DNA of 60,908 bases from Deltaproteobacteria bacterium. GTDB taxonomy: Bacteria; Desulfobacterota; Binatia; Bin18. Both the position numbers and the translations under genes were made by a program. The DNA lies in contig SHZE01000005.1 of the NCBI GenBank assembly GCA_009692435.1, positions 1 to 60,908 on the forward strand, read 5' to 3'. Of this stretch, positions 34,310-43,544 are shown one piece after another; position 1 is the first letter of the stretch, and each line of letters opens with the position of its first letter. Below the pieces are notes generated by a model. The model had not been told where the DNA came from. It worked only from the letters and a program-made list of their open reading frames with translations, and did no database searches.

Positions 34310-36652
34310 ATGACAACGCCGACTCGCCAACTTCCGCGCTCTGGTCGATTGCGCGCGCTCATTATCCTCCCCCTCCTCCTCATCGGCACGGGCTGGGGGC
34401 TGTTTCTGCTGTGCGACGGGTGGTTTCCCCTGCCGATGGCAACCTTGCATCGGCAATCCGCGATGATCGTCACTGACCGTGATGGTACTCCGTTGCGGAT
34501 TTTTCTCCCCAACGACGAACAACTGCGTATTCCCGTCACCCTCCATGACGTCGCGCCGGTCTTCGTGCGCGCGCTTATCGCCTCGGAGGATCGCTGGTTT
34601 TATCACCACCTCGGGGTGAACCCGTTCGCGATTGTCCGGGCGCTCGCATCCAATATCCGTCACGGCAAAGTGGTCTCTGGGGCTTCGACCATCCCCATGC
34701 AAATTGCCCGGATGGCCGAACCCAAGGCCCGCACGCTCTGGTCCAAAGGGTGGGAGGTCTTTCGCGCCCTGCAACTCGAATGGCACTTGAGCAAGGACCA
34801 ACTGCTCGAACTCTATCTCAACCTAACCCCGTATGGTGGAAATATCGAGGGCATTGGCGCCGCCACGCATGTCTACTTTGGCAAGACCCCGGCGCAACTC
34901 TCACTCGGTGAGGCCGCCTTACTGGCCGTCTTGCCGCGCGCACCCAACAGTTACAATCCGGTCCGCAATCCGGCTGCCGCCGTGGCCATACGGAACCGAG
35001 TCCTGCGCCAACTGGCACGGCGGGCCGTCTTTCCTGAATCCGCCGTCGCGGATGCGCTCCGTCATCCACTTCCGACCATTGCCTGGCGCGCGCCATTGAA
35101 CGCACCCCATTTCTGTCAACTCGTGCGGGACCGCTTGCCACAGAGCCCGCGCCTGCTCACCACGCTCGACCAACGCGTCCAAACAACCGCTGAGGAGCAA
35201 ATGACCCTGTGGATGGCCACGCTACGCGACCGTGGGGTCGGCAGTGCCGCGGCCGTAGTGATTGAGAACGACACGCGGGCTGTGCGCGCGCTGGTCGGAT
35301 CGCCGAATTTTTTTGAGGAGGCGTACAATGGACAAGTGAATGGTGCGACCGCACGGCGGTCACCAGGCTCGACCCTCAAGCCGTTCCTCTACGCGATGGC
35401 GATGGATGCCGGGCTCGTGATTCCCGATTCCTACGTCCTCGATATTCCGACCGATTTCTCCGGCTATGTGCCGGAAAACTACGATGGGCTGTATCACGGA
35501 CGGGTCACCATGCGTGACGCCCTGGTGCAGTCTCTCAATGCCCCAGCCGTGCGCTTGCTCAACACGGTAGGGATCGAGTCATTTCATCGACTCCTGCAAC
35601 GTGGAGGACTTACGACCTTGGATCGTCCCCCGGCAACCTACGGACTGCCGTTGATCTTGGGCAGTGGCGAAGTCTCCTTGCTTGATCTGACGAATTTGTA
35701 TGCCACATTGGCCGTTGGAGGCGAACATCATCCCATCCAAATCCAGCCTGGCATGGTGGGCCCCGGAGATCGTCTCTTCTCGCAAGAAGCAGTGGCGCTC
35801 ACTGCGGGGATTCTCACCGGTCTCCAACGACCGGATTTGCCGCGGGCATGGCGGCTGACCCGCGATGCCCCGGCGGTCGCCTGGAAAACCGGCACTTCGT
35901 ATGGTCATCGCGATGCGTGGAGTATCGGGTTTTCGAGCCGCTACACGATTGGGGTATGGGTCGGAAATTTCGATGGGCGTGGGCACAAGGGCCTGGCTGG
36001 CTCAGAGTATGCCGCGCCGCTCTTGTTCGCGCTCTTTCGCGCCGTCGAAGGAGGATCGACCCAAATCGCGCGGCCTCACGACACCCACTTGGGAACCGTC
36101 AAGGTCTGTACCCTCAGTCACGAGCTGGCTGGACCATTTTGTCCGGTGTCAGAGTCGGTCACGATGCTTGCCGGACGGTCAAAACTCATACCGTGCTCGT
36201 ATCATCGTCGTCTGTTCGTCGACACGGAAACGGGCGATCAGCTCGCGGGGAGCTGTCTTGCCGCGCGCCCTCACCACGCGGAAGTTGTCACGGTGTATCC
36301 TCCTGAACTGACGGCATGGTGGCAGGTACAGGGGCAGTCGCAGCCACCCTTGCCGCGACTCAGTCCCTTATGCAACGACGTGCCCGATGGGACGGCGCTC
36401 ACGATTCTCTCTCCGGCGCCGACGACGCCGTATCGGCGGCGTCGCGATGCCCCGGCCGCGGACCAAAAAATTCCGCTTCGCACTCAAGTTGGTACGACAT
36501 CGACGCGGTTGTACTGGTATCAAGACGGCAAACTGGTCGCGACTGGTACTCCGGCGACCACCTTGTTGCTTCCGCTTCAGGTTGGCGCGCATCGCCTGAC
36601 CGTGGTCGACAACACCGGGCGTGTCGGCTCTACCGTGTATCGGGTAGAGTAG
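34310..36652 (+). CDS. pbpC: Penicillin-binding protein 1C
   Basis: A 780-residue bifunctional peptidoglycan synthase. A cytoplasmic tail and one membrane helix (about residues 17-38) are followed by the GT51 glycosyltransferase domain (about 55-225; catalytic SEDRWFYHHLG, then STIPMQ and LYLNLTPYGG). The transpeptidase domain (about 270-560) has SPGSTLKPF (S-x-x-K, about 354), SLN and KTGTS (about 524). A C-terminal beta-sandwich of the BiPBP_C type covers about 690-780. PbpC is the normal genomic partner of bacterial alpha-2-macroglobulin, repairing the wall where a protease has been trapped. Its own start (MTTPTRQL) follows the Rpn gene by 93 nt. Confidence 0.95.
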   Translation: MTTPTRQLPRSGRLRALIILPLLLIGTGWGLFLLCDGWFPLPMATLHRQSAMIVTDRDGTPLRIFLPNDEQLRIPVTLHDVAPVFVRALIASEDRWFYHHLGVNPFAIVRALASNIRHGKVVSGASTIPMQIARMAEPKARTLWSKGWEVFRALQLEWHLSKDQLLELYLNLTPYGGNIEGIGAATHVYFGKTPAQLSLGEAALLAVLPRAPNSYNPVRNPAAAVAIRNRVLRQLARRAVFPESAVADALRHPLPTIAWRAPLNAPHFCQLVRDRLPQSPRLLTTLDQRVQTTAEEQMTLWMATLRDRGVGSAAAVVIENDTRAVRALVGSPNFFEEAYNGQVNGATARRSPGSTLKPFLYAMAMDAGLVIPDSYVLDIPTDFSGYVPENYDGLYHGRVTMRDALVQSLNAPAVRLLNTVGIESFHRLLQRGGLTTLDRPPATYGLPLILGSGEVSLLDLTNLYATLAVGGEHHPIQIQPGMVGPGDRLFSQEAVALTAGILTGLQRPDLPRAWRLTRDAPAVAWKTGTSYGHRDAWSIGFSSRYTIGVWVGNFDGRGHKGLAGSEYAAPLLFALFRAVEGGSTQIARPHDTHLGTVKVCTLSHELAGPFCPVSESVTMLAGRSKLIPCSYHRRLFVDTETGDQLAGSCLAARPHHAEVVTVYPPELTAWWQVQGQSQPPLPRLSPLCNDVPDGTALTILSPAPTTPYRRRRDAPAADQKIPLRTQVGTTSTRLYWYQDGKLVATGTPATTLLLPLQVGAHRLTVVDNTGRVGSTVYRVE

Positions 36653-36773
36653 ATAAAGGAATAGAGATTTTTACCGATCCCTTTATAGGCAACAGAAAGG
36701 GTGGCGGCGTCTGCAATTGAGCGATTTTCAGCCGTAGCTTGAGCATGAGACTTTTCTCTTCGAGACACAAGGT

Positions 36774-39454
36774 ATGAGCAAGCGGACATTCGCCTCGGAT
36801 ATTCCCAGCTTCCCGCAAGGGAACTTCCCGCCCGGTCAGCAAGCCGTCGCCGAGCGCTGCCGATCGACGACGGGAAAAGAGATGCTCCTGCATTTTTCCA
36901 CGGCACTGGAGGTCTCTGCCGATAGTATCGTGATCGGCGATCTCGAAGGCAAAATTCTCTATGCGAATGAAGCCGCGTGGCGTGGGTATGGGGCGGCGGA
37001 CGGAATGGAATTGATCGGGAAAAATGCGTTGGACCTCATTGCCCCAGAGGAGCGAGAGCGGGCTATTGCCGGGATGGGACAAGTCCTGAAGACCGGACGA
37101 GTCGCAAGCCAAGAGTACCAAGTACTTAACCATGCGGGAGCCCGAGTCCCGGTAGAGTCGAGTACGGCGCTCATCCGCGATGACCAGGGTGAGGCCATTG
37201 GGTTTGTGAATGTCCTGCGAGACATGGCTGAGCGGAAACGCACCGAGGAGTCACTCCACCAAGCGCAAGCTGAGTTAGAATCTCGTGTGCGCGAACGGAC
37301 GGCGGAACTGGAGCGGATCAACGCCACTCTGCGCCAGGAAATTGCTCAACGCCAGCGAGTGGAAGAGGCGTTGCGCGAGAGCGAAGGGCGGGCGCATATC
37401 TTGTTCGAGAATGCCAGTGATGCCATTGCGCTGATCGCCCTTGATGGAACAACCCTCAATGTCAACCGCGGTGCGGAAATTCTGCTGCGCCATGACCGCG
37501 CGGAAATCATTGGCAAGTTGTATTCGGACTTTGTGACTCCCGCTTCATTGCAACTGACGGCGGAACGCTTTCAGCGCGCCGCCACGGGGGAACGGCTGCC
37601 GTCGATTTTCGAACTGGACTTGATGCGCAAGGACGGCAGCACAGTTCCGGTTGAAGCGCGGACGCGATTTCTCCGCGATCAGCATGGGGCGGTGACGGGG
37701 CTCCTCGGTATCTATCGCGATGTGACGGACCGGAAGCGCGCCGAAGAAGATTTACGCAAAGCGCATGACGAATTAGAAAATCACGTGTGGGTGCGAACTG
37801 AAGAGCTGACGGTGATGAATGCCGCGCTCCAGGCGGAAGTGGCGGAGCGGAAATACGCGGAACAACTCGCACGTGAGGCTGAGCAGGAATATCGCTCCAT
37901 TTTCGAGAATGCGCCTGAAGGGCTTTATCGCTCCAGTATTGATGGGCATCAAATCCGTGCCAACCCGGCTTTGGTAAAATTGAATGGGTACTCTTCGGAA
38001 GAAGAGCAGATTGCGGGAGTGAACGACATTGCTTCCGAATGGTACGTGGACCTGCAACGACGCGATGAGTTCAAACGGCTCTTAGCAGAGCATGAACGGG
38101 TGACGGATTTCGAGTCGGAAATTTATCGTCATAAAGCCCGCGACCGGATGTGGATCTCCGAGAATGCACGCCTCGTCCGCGATAAGAAAACCAACGCGCC
38201 TCTCTATTACGAAGGAACGGTGCGCGACATTACGGCACGAAAGCAAGCAGAGGAGGCTTTACTCCACGCCCATGTCCAACTTGAGCAGCGGGTACAAGAA
38301 CGAACAGCAGAACTGAGTGACACCAACGCAATGCTGCGGGCAGAAATTGCCGAGCGACAGCGAACCGCCACGGCATTGGAGCGACTTCGCCGTCAGCATG
38401 AATCGATTCTCAATTCGGCTGGCGAAGGGATCATCGGTGTCGATCTCGAAGGGAAGGCAGTCTTTGTCAATCTGGAAGCTGCACGTCTACTTGAGCGTGA
38501 AGTGGCCGAGTTGCTCGGGACCACCCTGCATTCTTTGGTGCATCACACGAAACTCGACGGGACCCCATATCCTGAGGAAGAATGTCCGTTTCGTGCAACT
38601 CTGTCTCAAGGAGAGACGATTCACGTGTCGGATGAGGTCTATTGGCGCAAGGATGGAACGTCCTTCCCGGTCGAATGTTTGAGCACGCCGATCCGTGATG
38701 AGGAGGGCGAAGTGCTTGGAGCAGTTATCACGTTTCGTGATATTACGCAGCGTAAAGAAGTCGATCGCATGAAGGACGAGTTGATCTCAACTGTCAGTCA
38801 TGAACTCCGCACTCCGCTGGCGAGCTTACGAGGGTTCACCGAACTGATGTTGAAACGGGAGTTCCCGCCGGAACAACAGCGAGAACTTATAGGGGTGATC
38901 CATAAAGAGTCGCTCCGGTTGACGAACCTCATCAATGATTTTCTTGACCTTCAACGGATTGAAGCTGGACGCTTCCCGTATACGTTTGCTCCGCTCCTCG
39001 TCGCCCCTCTTATGCGTGAGGTTGCTGCCGTTTTCACGAAAGAGGGAGGAGCGCATGCGCTACGCCTCGACTTGCCCGCCTCGCTTCCGACTATCTTGGC
39101 CGATGGAGAGCGCATCCGACAAGTCCTTTCGAATTTATTCTCGAACGCCATTAAGTTCTCTCCTAAAGGTGGCGAGGTTATTGTCGGTGCACGGCAGGAA
39201 GAGCGCACCGTGACGATCTGGGTACAAGATCAAGGAGTAGGTATCCCAGAGGAGGCAATAGCGAAACTGTCACTAAGTTTTATCGAATCGATAACCGGTT
39301 AACACGTGACATTGGCGGAACTGGTTTGGGGCTGGCCTTGGTGAAAGAGATCATTACCGCTCACAACGGACGAGTGTGGGTCGAAAGCACGGCAGGAAAA
39401 GGCAGTACCTTTTTCTTGACTGTACCTGTAGCAGGCAACGAACCTCGTACGTAA
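36774..39454 (+). pseudogene. Multi-PAS sensor histidine kinase, one frameshift
   Basis: A soluble kinase with four PAS domains (about residues 35-160, 205-330, 375-495 and 535-655). The first three are each followed by a similar coiled-coil linker (RVRERTAELERINATL, VWVRTEELTVMNAAL, RVQERTAELSDTNAML). HisKA follows with the phospho-acceptor His in STVSHELRTPLASL (about 676), then the HATPase domain with the N box LSNLFSNAIKFSP and G1 DQGVGIP. The frame stops at 39302, but shifting by one base near 39270 restores F-T-K-F-Y-R-I-D and the G2 box GGTGLGLALVKEI, giving 893 residues to the TAA at 39452-39454. A missing T after CTG at 39268-39270 explains it. No response regulator lies next to it. 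Confidence 0.85.
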
Positions 39455-39525
39455 ATTGGGGAAATCATCTTTCCGTTTGAGGACTGGCGCTTTCGCTTCC
39501 GTTGCTAGACGATTTACAATGAGTC

Positions 39526-40428
39526 ATGCGCGTTGTTGTCATTATCAATCCTATCTCCGGACGACAGGGGCGACCGGAGACCGCTCGTCATCGTGCGGCC
39601 CTCGCGCAGCAGGTTCTCTCCGCGGCAGCGATAGTACCTGAAGTGAAGATCAGCGAGCGTCCAGGGCATGCTTATGAATTGGCGCGGGAGGCAGTGGCGC
39701 GCGACGCCTCACTCATCTTTGCGTGGGGCGGTGATGGGACGATGAATGAAGTGGGACGGGCGGTTGCCTTTAGCAACACCGCTCTCGGTCTCATCCCCGC
39801 CGGTTCAGGGAACGGGTTAGCACGTGAACTGCACGTGCCGATGCAGCCTGAAGAGGCATTTGCAACTGCCCTGCGTGCCTCAGACCGCACAATCGATGTG
39901 GGCGAGATCAACGGCCACCTCTTTTTCAACGCTGCCGGTGTCGGCTTCGATGCCCATATCACCTGGCTCTTTAACACTCGCCCGCACGGGCGGCGGGGCA
40001 TGTTTTCCTATGTCACCATTGCGGCCCGCGAGCTATTCACGTATCGCGCACCTCAGTACACTGTCACTGTCGATGGAGAAACGATCTCTTCTCGCGCCCT
40101 GCTTATCGCGGTGGCAAACTCCCGGCAGTATGGCAACGGTGCGTTGATCGCTCCCGACGCGCGCCTCGACGACGGGCAACTGGATATGGTGGTGATTCAG
40201 GAACGTTCACCACTCGCAACGCTATGGGCGGCGAGACGCCTGTTCAATGGAACACTGGCGCAGGCCAAGGGAATCACGATGAAGCGGGTAACGCAGGCAA
40301 CCATTCGTGCTAACGAGCCACTCCGATTTCATGTGGACGGCGAGCCCGTGGCGGAAACCAGCACGACGCTCTCTCTGCGTATTCACCCAGGAGCGCTTCG
40401 CATCAAAGGGGGGAATCGCGGTGTTTAA
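39526..40428 (+). CDS. Diacylglycerol kinase-family lipid kinase
   Basis: A 300-residue protein of the DagK/YegS/sphingosine-kinase catalytic family. It begins MRVVVIINPISGRQGRPE. The nucleotide-binding signature is FAWGGDGTMNEVGRAV (about residue 70), with LGLIPAGSGNGLARELHV following. The second domain contains FNAAGVGFDAHI and closes with FHVDGEPV. Such enzymes phosphorylate diacylglycerol or related lipids. Its stop overlaps the GTG start of the MGDG-synthase-like gene by 8 nt, implying a joint role in membrane glycolipid or phospholipid turnover. Confidence 0.92.
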   Translation: MRVVVIINPISGRQGRPETARHRAALAQQVLSAAAIVPEVKISERPGHAYELAREAVARDASLIFAWGGDGTMNEVGRAVAFSNTALGLIPAGSGNGLARELHVPMQPEEAFATALRASDRTIDVGEINGHLFFNAAGVGFDAHITWLFNTRPHGRRGMFSYVTIAARELFTYRAPQYTVTVDGETISSRALLIAVANSRQYGNGALIAPDARLDDGQLDMVVIQERSPLATLWAARRLFNGTLAQAKGITMKRVTQATIRANEPLRFHVDGEPVAETSTTLSLRIHPGALRIKGGNRGV

Positions 40429-41554
40429 CAAAGTCTTGGTGCTCTCCGCCTCGGCGGGTGCCGGGCATATCCGCGCGGCGCAAGCAGTGGAGAAAGCATT
40501 CTTGCAAATGGGAGCGGCACGAGAAGTGCGGCACATCGACATCCTCGAATACACGAATAAACTCTTTCGGAATTTTTACTCCAAGGCGTATATCGACATG
40601 GTCAACAAAGCCCCCGAAGTGCTCGGGTGGTTGTACGACCATCTTGATACGCCGTGGAAAAACGAACGTCGTCGGCTGGCCTTTAACAAGCTGAACACCC
40701 GCCCGTTTATCAAACTGCTCGAACAGCATCAGCCGGATTTTGTGGTCTGCACCCATTTCCTGCCGGCAGAGATGGTGTCGTGGCTCAAAGCGAAAGAACG
40801 ACTGGCAACAAAACAAGCGATTGTCGTGACCGACTTTGACGTGCACGCCATGTGGCTGTGTCATCATTTCGAGCACTACTTCGTGGCACTGGAGGAAACG
40901 CGGATCCATCTGGAGAAGCTGGGAATTCCTCCGGAAAAAGTTTCCGTTACCGGCATTCCCATTGATCCAATTTTTGCCGAAGTGAAAGACAAACGCGCCA
41001 TGCGTGCCAAATATGGCTTGGATGAAGACCGGAGGACGATTTTGATTTCCGCCGGTGGGTTCGGTGTCGGACCGATTGAGCATCTCGTCCAGTCACTGTT
41101 GGAGATGCGCCATGGCGCCCAGGTGGTGGCGATTTGCGGGCGCAGCACAGAACTGAAAACCCGGCTCGATCAGCTTGCGGCACAGGTCCCGCCGCATCAT
41201 CACGTGACCCTGCATGCCGTTGGTTATACGACCGAGATGGATGAGTACATGTCAGCGGCGGACCTCTTGGTGGGAAAGCCGGGGGGACTCACCACGTCGG
41301 AAGCTCTGGCCAAAGGGCTGGTCCCGGTCATCGTCAATCCGATTCCCGGGCAAGAAGAGCGCAATGCGGATCATCTCCTTGAAGAAGGCGCGGCGATTCG
41401 GTGCAATAACCTGCCAGTGCTCGCCTATAAAATAGACCAACTCCTGGACGATCCCGCACGGTTTGCCTCGATGCAGGCTAATGTCAAACGGCTCGCGCAC
41501 CCGCATGCGGCACGGGACATTGTGACCACGCTCCTGTCTCTGCAAAACCCATGA
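40421..41554 (+). CDS. MGDG synthase-like glycosyltransferase
   Basis: A 377-residue GT28-family enzyme. GTG 40421 is chosen over the longer frame from 40307 because it directly precedes the conserved start FNKVLVLSASAGAGHIRAAQ. The N-terminal MGDG_synth domain covers about 1-175 (VCTHFLPAEMVSWL and VVTDFDVHAMW). The C-terminal nucleotide-sugar domain has GGFGVGPIEHLV and the donor-binding block LLVGKPGGLTTSEALAKGLV. Relatives include plant MGD and Bacillus UgtP, which put sugars on diacylglycerol. Coupling with the lipid kinase supports a glycolipid pathway. The sugar and acceptor are not determinable. Confidence 0.9.
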   Translation: MFNKVLVLSASAGAGHIRAAQAVEKAFLQMGAAREVRHIDILEYTNKLFRNFYSKAYIDMVNKAPEVLGWLYDHLDTPWKNERRRLAFNKLNTRPFIKLLEQHQPDFVVCTHFLPAEMVSWLKAKERLATKQAIVVTDFDVHAMWLCHHFEHYFVALEETRIHLEKLGIPPEKVSVTGIPIDPIFAEVKDKRAMRAKYGLDEDRRTILISAGGFGVGPIEHLVQSLLEMRHGAQVVAICGRSTELKTRLDQLAAQVPPHHHVTLHAVGYTTEMDEYMSAADLLVGKPGGLTTSEALAKGLVPVIVNPIPGQEERNADHLLEEGAAIRCNNLPVLAYKIDQLLDDPARFASMQANVKRLAHPHAARDIVTTLLSLQNP

Positions 41555-41599
41555 AGCGAGGACGGCGTCTGACGAGCGAGCGATGAGACGAGATCGATA

Positions 41600-42151
41600 A
41601 TGCCACGTCAATCACCTTCCCGATTTTTGCTTGAGTCGCTCCCGCTTCTTCCACGAGGTCGCGCGCTGGACGTCGCGGCGGGATCGGGACGCAACACGAT
41701 TGTGCTCGCCGAGCACGGCTTCACGGTCCACGCGCTCGACCGCAACCCTGAAGCGCTGGAAGAGGCACGGCACACCGCTCGTGATCCCCACCTGCTCCAC
41801 GTCACGACAGAGATTGTTGACCTGGAAGGCGAGCCGTTTCCGCATCATGCGTTTCCACCGGCAACTTATGATGTGGTGATCGTCTTCTTCTATCTCTTCC
41901 GCCCGGCATTTCCCGCGCTGGCGCGTACGCTGAAGCCAGGGGGGATGCTCGTGTACGAGACCTTTCTCATCGACAATTATCGCAAATATCAACGCCCACG
42001 GCACCAAGAATTTTGCCTTGCGCATGGCGAGTTGCGCACCCTGGTCCCAGGTCTTGAAGTGGTGCACTGCAACGAGGGGGCACGGGAAGGGAAAGGCGAA
42101 CAGGGGGAAACCTATACCGCCCGGCTTTTGGTGCGGAAGAAAGATGGATAA
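41600..42151 (+). CDS. Class I SAM-dependent methyltransferase
   Basis: A 183-residue Rossmann-fold methyltransferase. Motif I is ALDVAAGSGRNTIVLAEHG (about 22-40), with the acidic residue ending strand 2 in VHALDRNPEAL. Motif IV is YDVVIVFFYLFRP and the post-motif is LKPGGMLVYETFLIDN. It resembles TehB-like or thiol methyltransferases in size. The start has no strong Shine-Dalgarno. It lies 45 nt after the glycosyltransferase gene, so it is probably the last gene of the lipid operon, and 105 nt before tRNA-Sec. The substrate is unknown. Confidence 0.85.
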   Translation: MPRQSPSRFLLESLPLLPRGRALDVAAGSGRNTIVLAEHGFTVHALDRNPEALEEARHTARDPHLLHVTTEIVDLEGEPFPHHAFPPATYDVVIVFFYLFRPAFPALARTLKPGGMLVYETFLIDNYRKYQRPRHQEFCLAHGELRTLVPGLEVVHCNEGAREGKGEQGETYTARLLVRKKDG

Positions 42152-42256
42152 GCCCGTACGGTATGTTTTCCCGGCGAAAAGCCTCGCGAATTTTGGACTT
42201 GCTACCATTTCTCCCCCCTTTCGGAAATCAAAAAAGCTAGATAAAGACAGCCCTGT

Positions 42257-42352
42257 GGAGGAGGATAGGGCCCGGTGGCTCTACCGGTCTTCAAAACCGA
42301 GTTGCGTGGCGTAACGTTGCGCGGATGGTTCGACTCCATCCCTTCTCCGCCA
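42257..42352 (+). tRNA. selC: Selenocysteine tRNA, anticodon UCA
   Basis: A 96-nt tRNA-Sec. An 8-bp acceptor stem (42257-42264 with 42341-42348, one G-T pair) plus a 5-bp T stem (GATGG/CCATC) gives the 13-bp bacterial Sec arrangement. The anticodon loop CTTCAAA contains TCA at 42291-42293 between GGT and ACC. A long variable arm follows (about 42302-42323), then the TTCGACT T-loop, discriminator G and encoded CCA. The extended D-arm is also tRNA-Sec-like. It delivers Sec at UGA codons through SelB; selA lies 3 kb downstream. No selB or selD is in the window. Confidence 0.96.
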
Positions 42353-42649
42353 GTCTTTCTTCTCCCCGCTTCCTACGCTATTGCGTGAGCGCTTCGGCTG
42401 CCTTGGCCATTGCGGTCATTGCCATCCCACAAGGTATCGTCCCACCACGCCTCCGCTAATTGCAGGAGAGTCCAGGGCCAAACGCACCGAGGCGCGGGCT
42501 CGTCACGCCAACCCGCGCCCTCAAGTGGAGGCATACGCCACTCGGAGCACTACACCAAAAACAAAGACGAGCTGCGATTCTCCACATGGGCGAATTCCTA
42601 GGATCGGGACATGCGGAGCAATAACAGCCAACAGACGAGAGCTTCATTT
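42353..42649. other. Gap after tRNA-Sec without a supported gene
   Basis: About 300 nt with no convincing coding region. An open frame over 42381-42689 has an Arg/Thr/Pro-rich composition, no ribosome-binding site and no recognisable motif. No terminator hairpin or integrase attachment repeat was found next to the tRNA. Confidence 0.4.
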
Positions 42650-42678
42650 TTGTACTCACTACAACCCGCCAGTATACG
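42650..42678 (+). promoter_or_regulatory. Putative sigma-70 promoter of the secreted cluster
   Basis: TTGTAC (42650-42655), a 17-nt spacer and TATACG (42673-42678) lie 28 nt before the ATG at 42707. Confidence 0.4.
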
Positions 42679-42706
42679 CTGGCCTATAGGAAAAGGAGAA
42701 GGATAT

Positions 42707-43523
42707 ATGAAAGCAACCAAATTCAAGACGTGGACATCGCTCGCTCTGCTCACAGGAACCGGCGGTTCTCTTTTTGGTGCCCTCGCTGGGTTCGATACCG
42801 CTCGGGCGGAAGTCATTCACTCCCAAGCACCACCGACCGCTCAAAAGCCGCTCGCAGTCGATGATTTTCCGTAGCGCGCTGTCGCAAATCGCGACCATCG
42901 TTGAAGGCGTGGTGACTGATATTCGCTATGACTACAGTGAGGCCGAAGGGCCGTGGACCCGTGTGATCTTGTCTAAGGTCAAGGCGCATCTCGGCACCGC
43001 ACTGCCGCAACTGGAACTCCGGCATTTTGGTGGGCGCCTGCCCAACGGACGGATGATGGTGGCCAGTGAACTGCCGTCCTTCGTCAAAGGCGCGCGCTAT
43101 TTCGTCTTTCTGCGCAACACGGCGTGGAACGTCTCCCCTGTCGTTGGCGACCTCGCCCTACGGGTGGAGCAGGTAGGCGCGGCGGAGGTGTTGGTCAACT
43201 CCGACGGTCTCGCGGTCACAAAGATTGGACCCAAAGGTATAGAGACAGGTCCCAAGCTCTTCGGCCCCTTAGAGTCGGACGCGACCGCACCGCAATCCCT
43301 CATGCCGACTCTCCCCCCTGGTCTCGCGCCGCTCACCCGCCAAAGCTTTATGCAAGAACTGGGCGCGACTATGGCCGCGCAAGGCACGAAAGTCGGGGGC
43401 ATATTCTATAGTCGTCCCTCTGGAGAGTTCCGGTGGCGTGGGCAAAGCACGGCACGGACCTCACTCCCCACCGCGAATCAGAGCACAATCCCAACACTCG
43501 ATCGGTCGAAGCCAACATTCTAA
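42707..43523 (+). pseudogene. Exported protein of unknown function, one frameshift
   Basis: AAAAGGAGAAGG precedes ATG 42707. The first frame encodes a signal peptide and runs to TAG at 42872-42874 after PLAVDDFP; the next frame continues RSALSQIATIVEGVVTDI to TAA at 43521-43523. Removing one T from the TTTT run at 42864-42869 joins them as D-D-F-R-S-A-L and gives a 271-residue protein. The middle part (VVTDIRYDYSEAEGPWTRVI, then LELRHFGGRLPNGRMMVASE and FVFLRN) is a small beta domain often seen beside matrixin-type proteases, with the consensus G-x-V-x-D-x-R ... L-x-x-x-GG-x-x-x-x-R-M. It lies 21 nt before the metzincin gene, so the two are likely an operon. Confidence 0.7.
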
Positions 43524-43544
43524 CGAAATTGAGGAGCAATCATC

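Noticed and set aside
39518..42151. Gliding or pilus function from the GldA/F/G similarity applied to neighbouring genes
   Set aside because: No other gliding genes are present; similarity supports only an ABC complex of this family.
42257..42352. tRNA-Sec as an integration site of a genomic island
   Set aside because: No integrase gene and no repeated tRNA 3' end were seen downstream in the window.
42381..42689. 102-codon open frame after tRNA-Sec
   Set aside because: Low-complexity basic composition, no ribosome-binding site, and overlap with a better promoter and start for the next gene.
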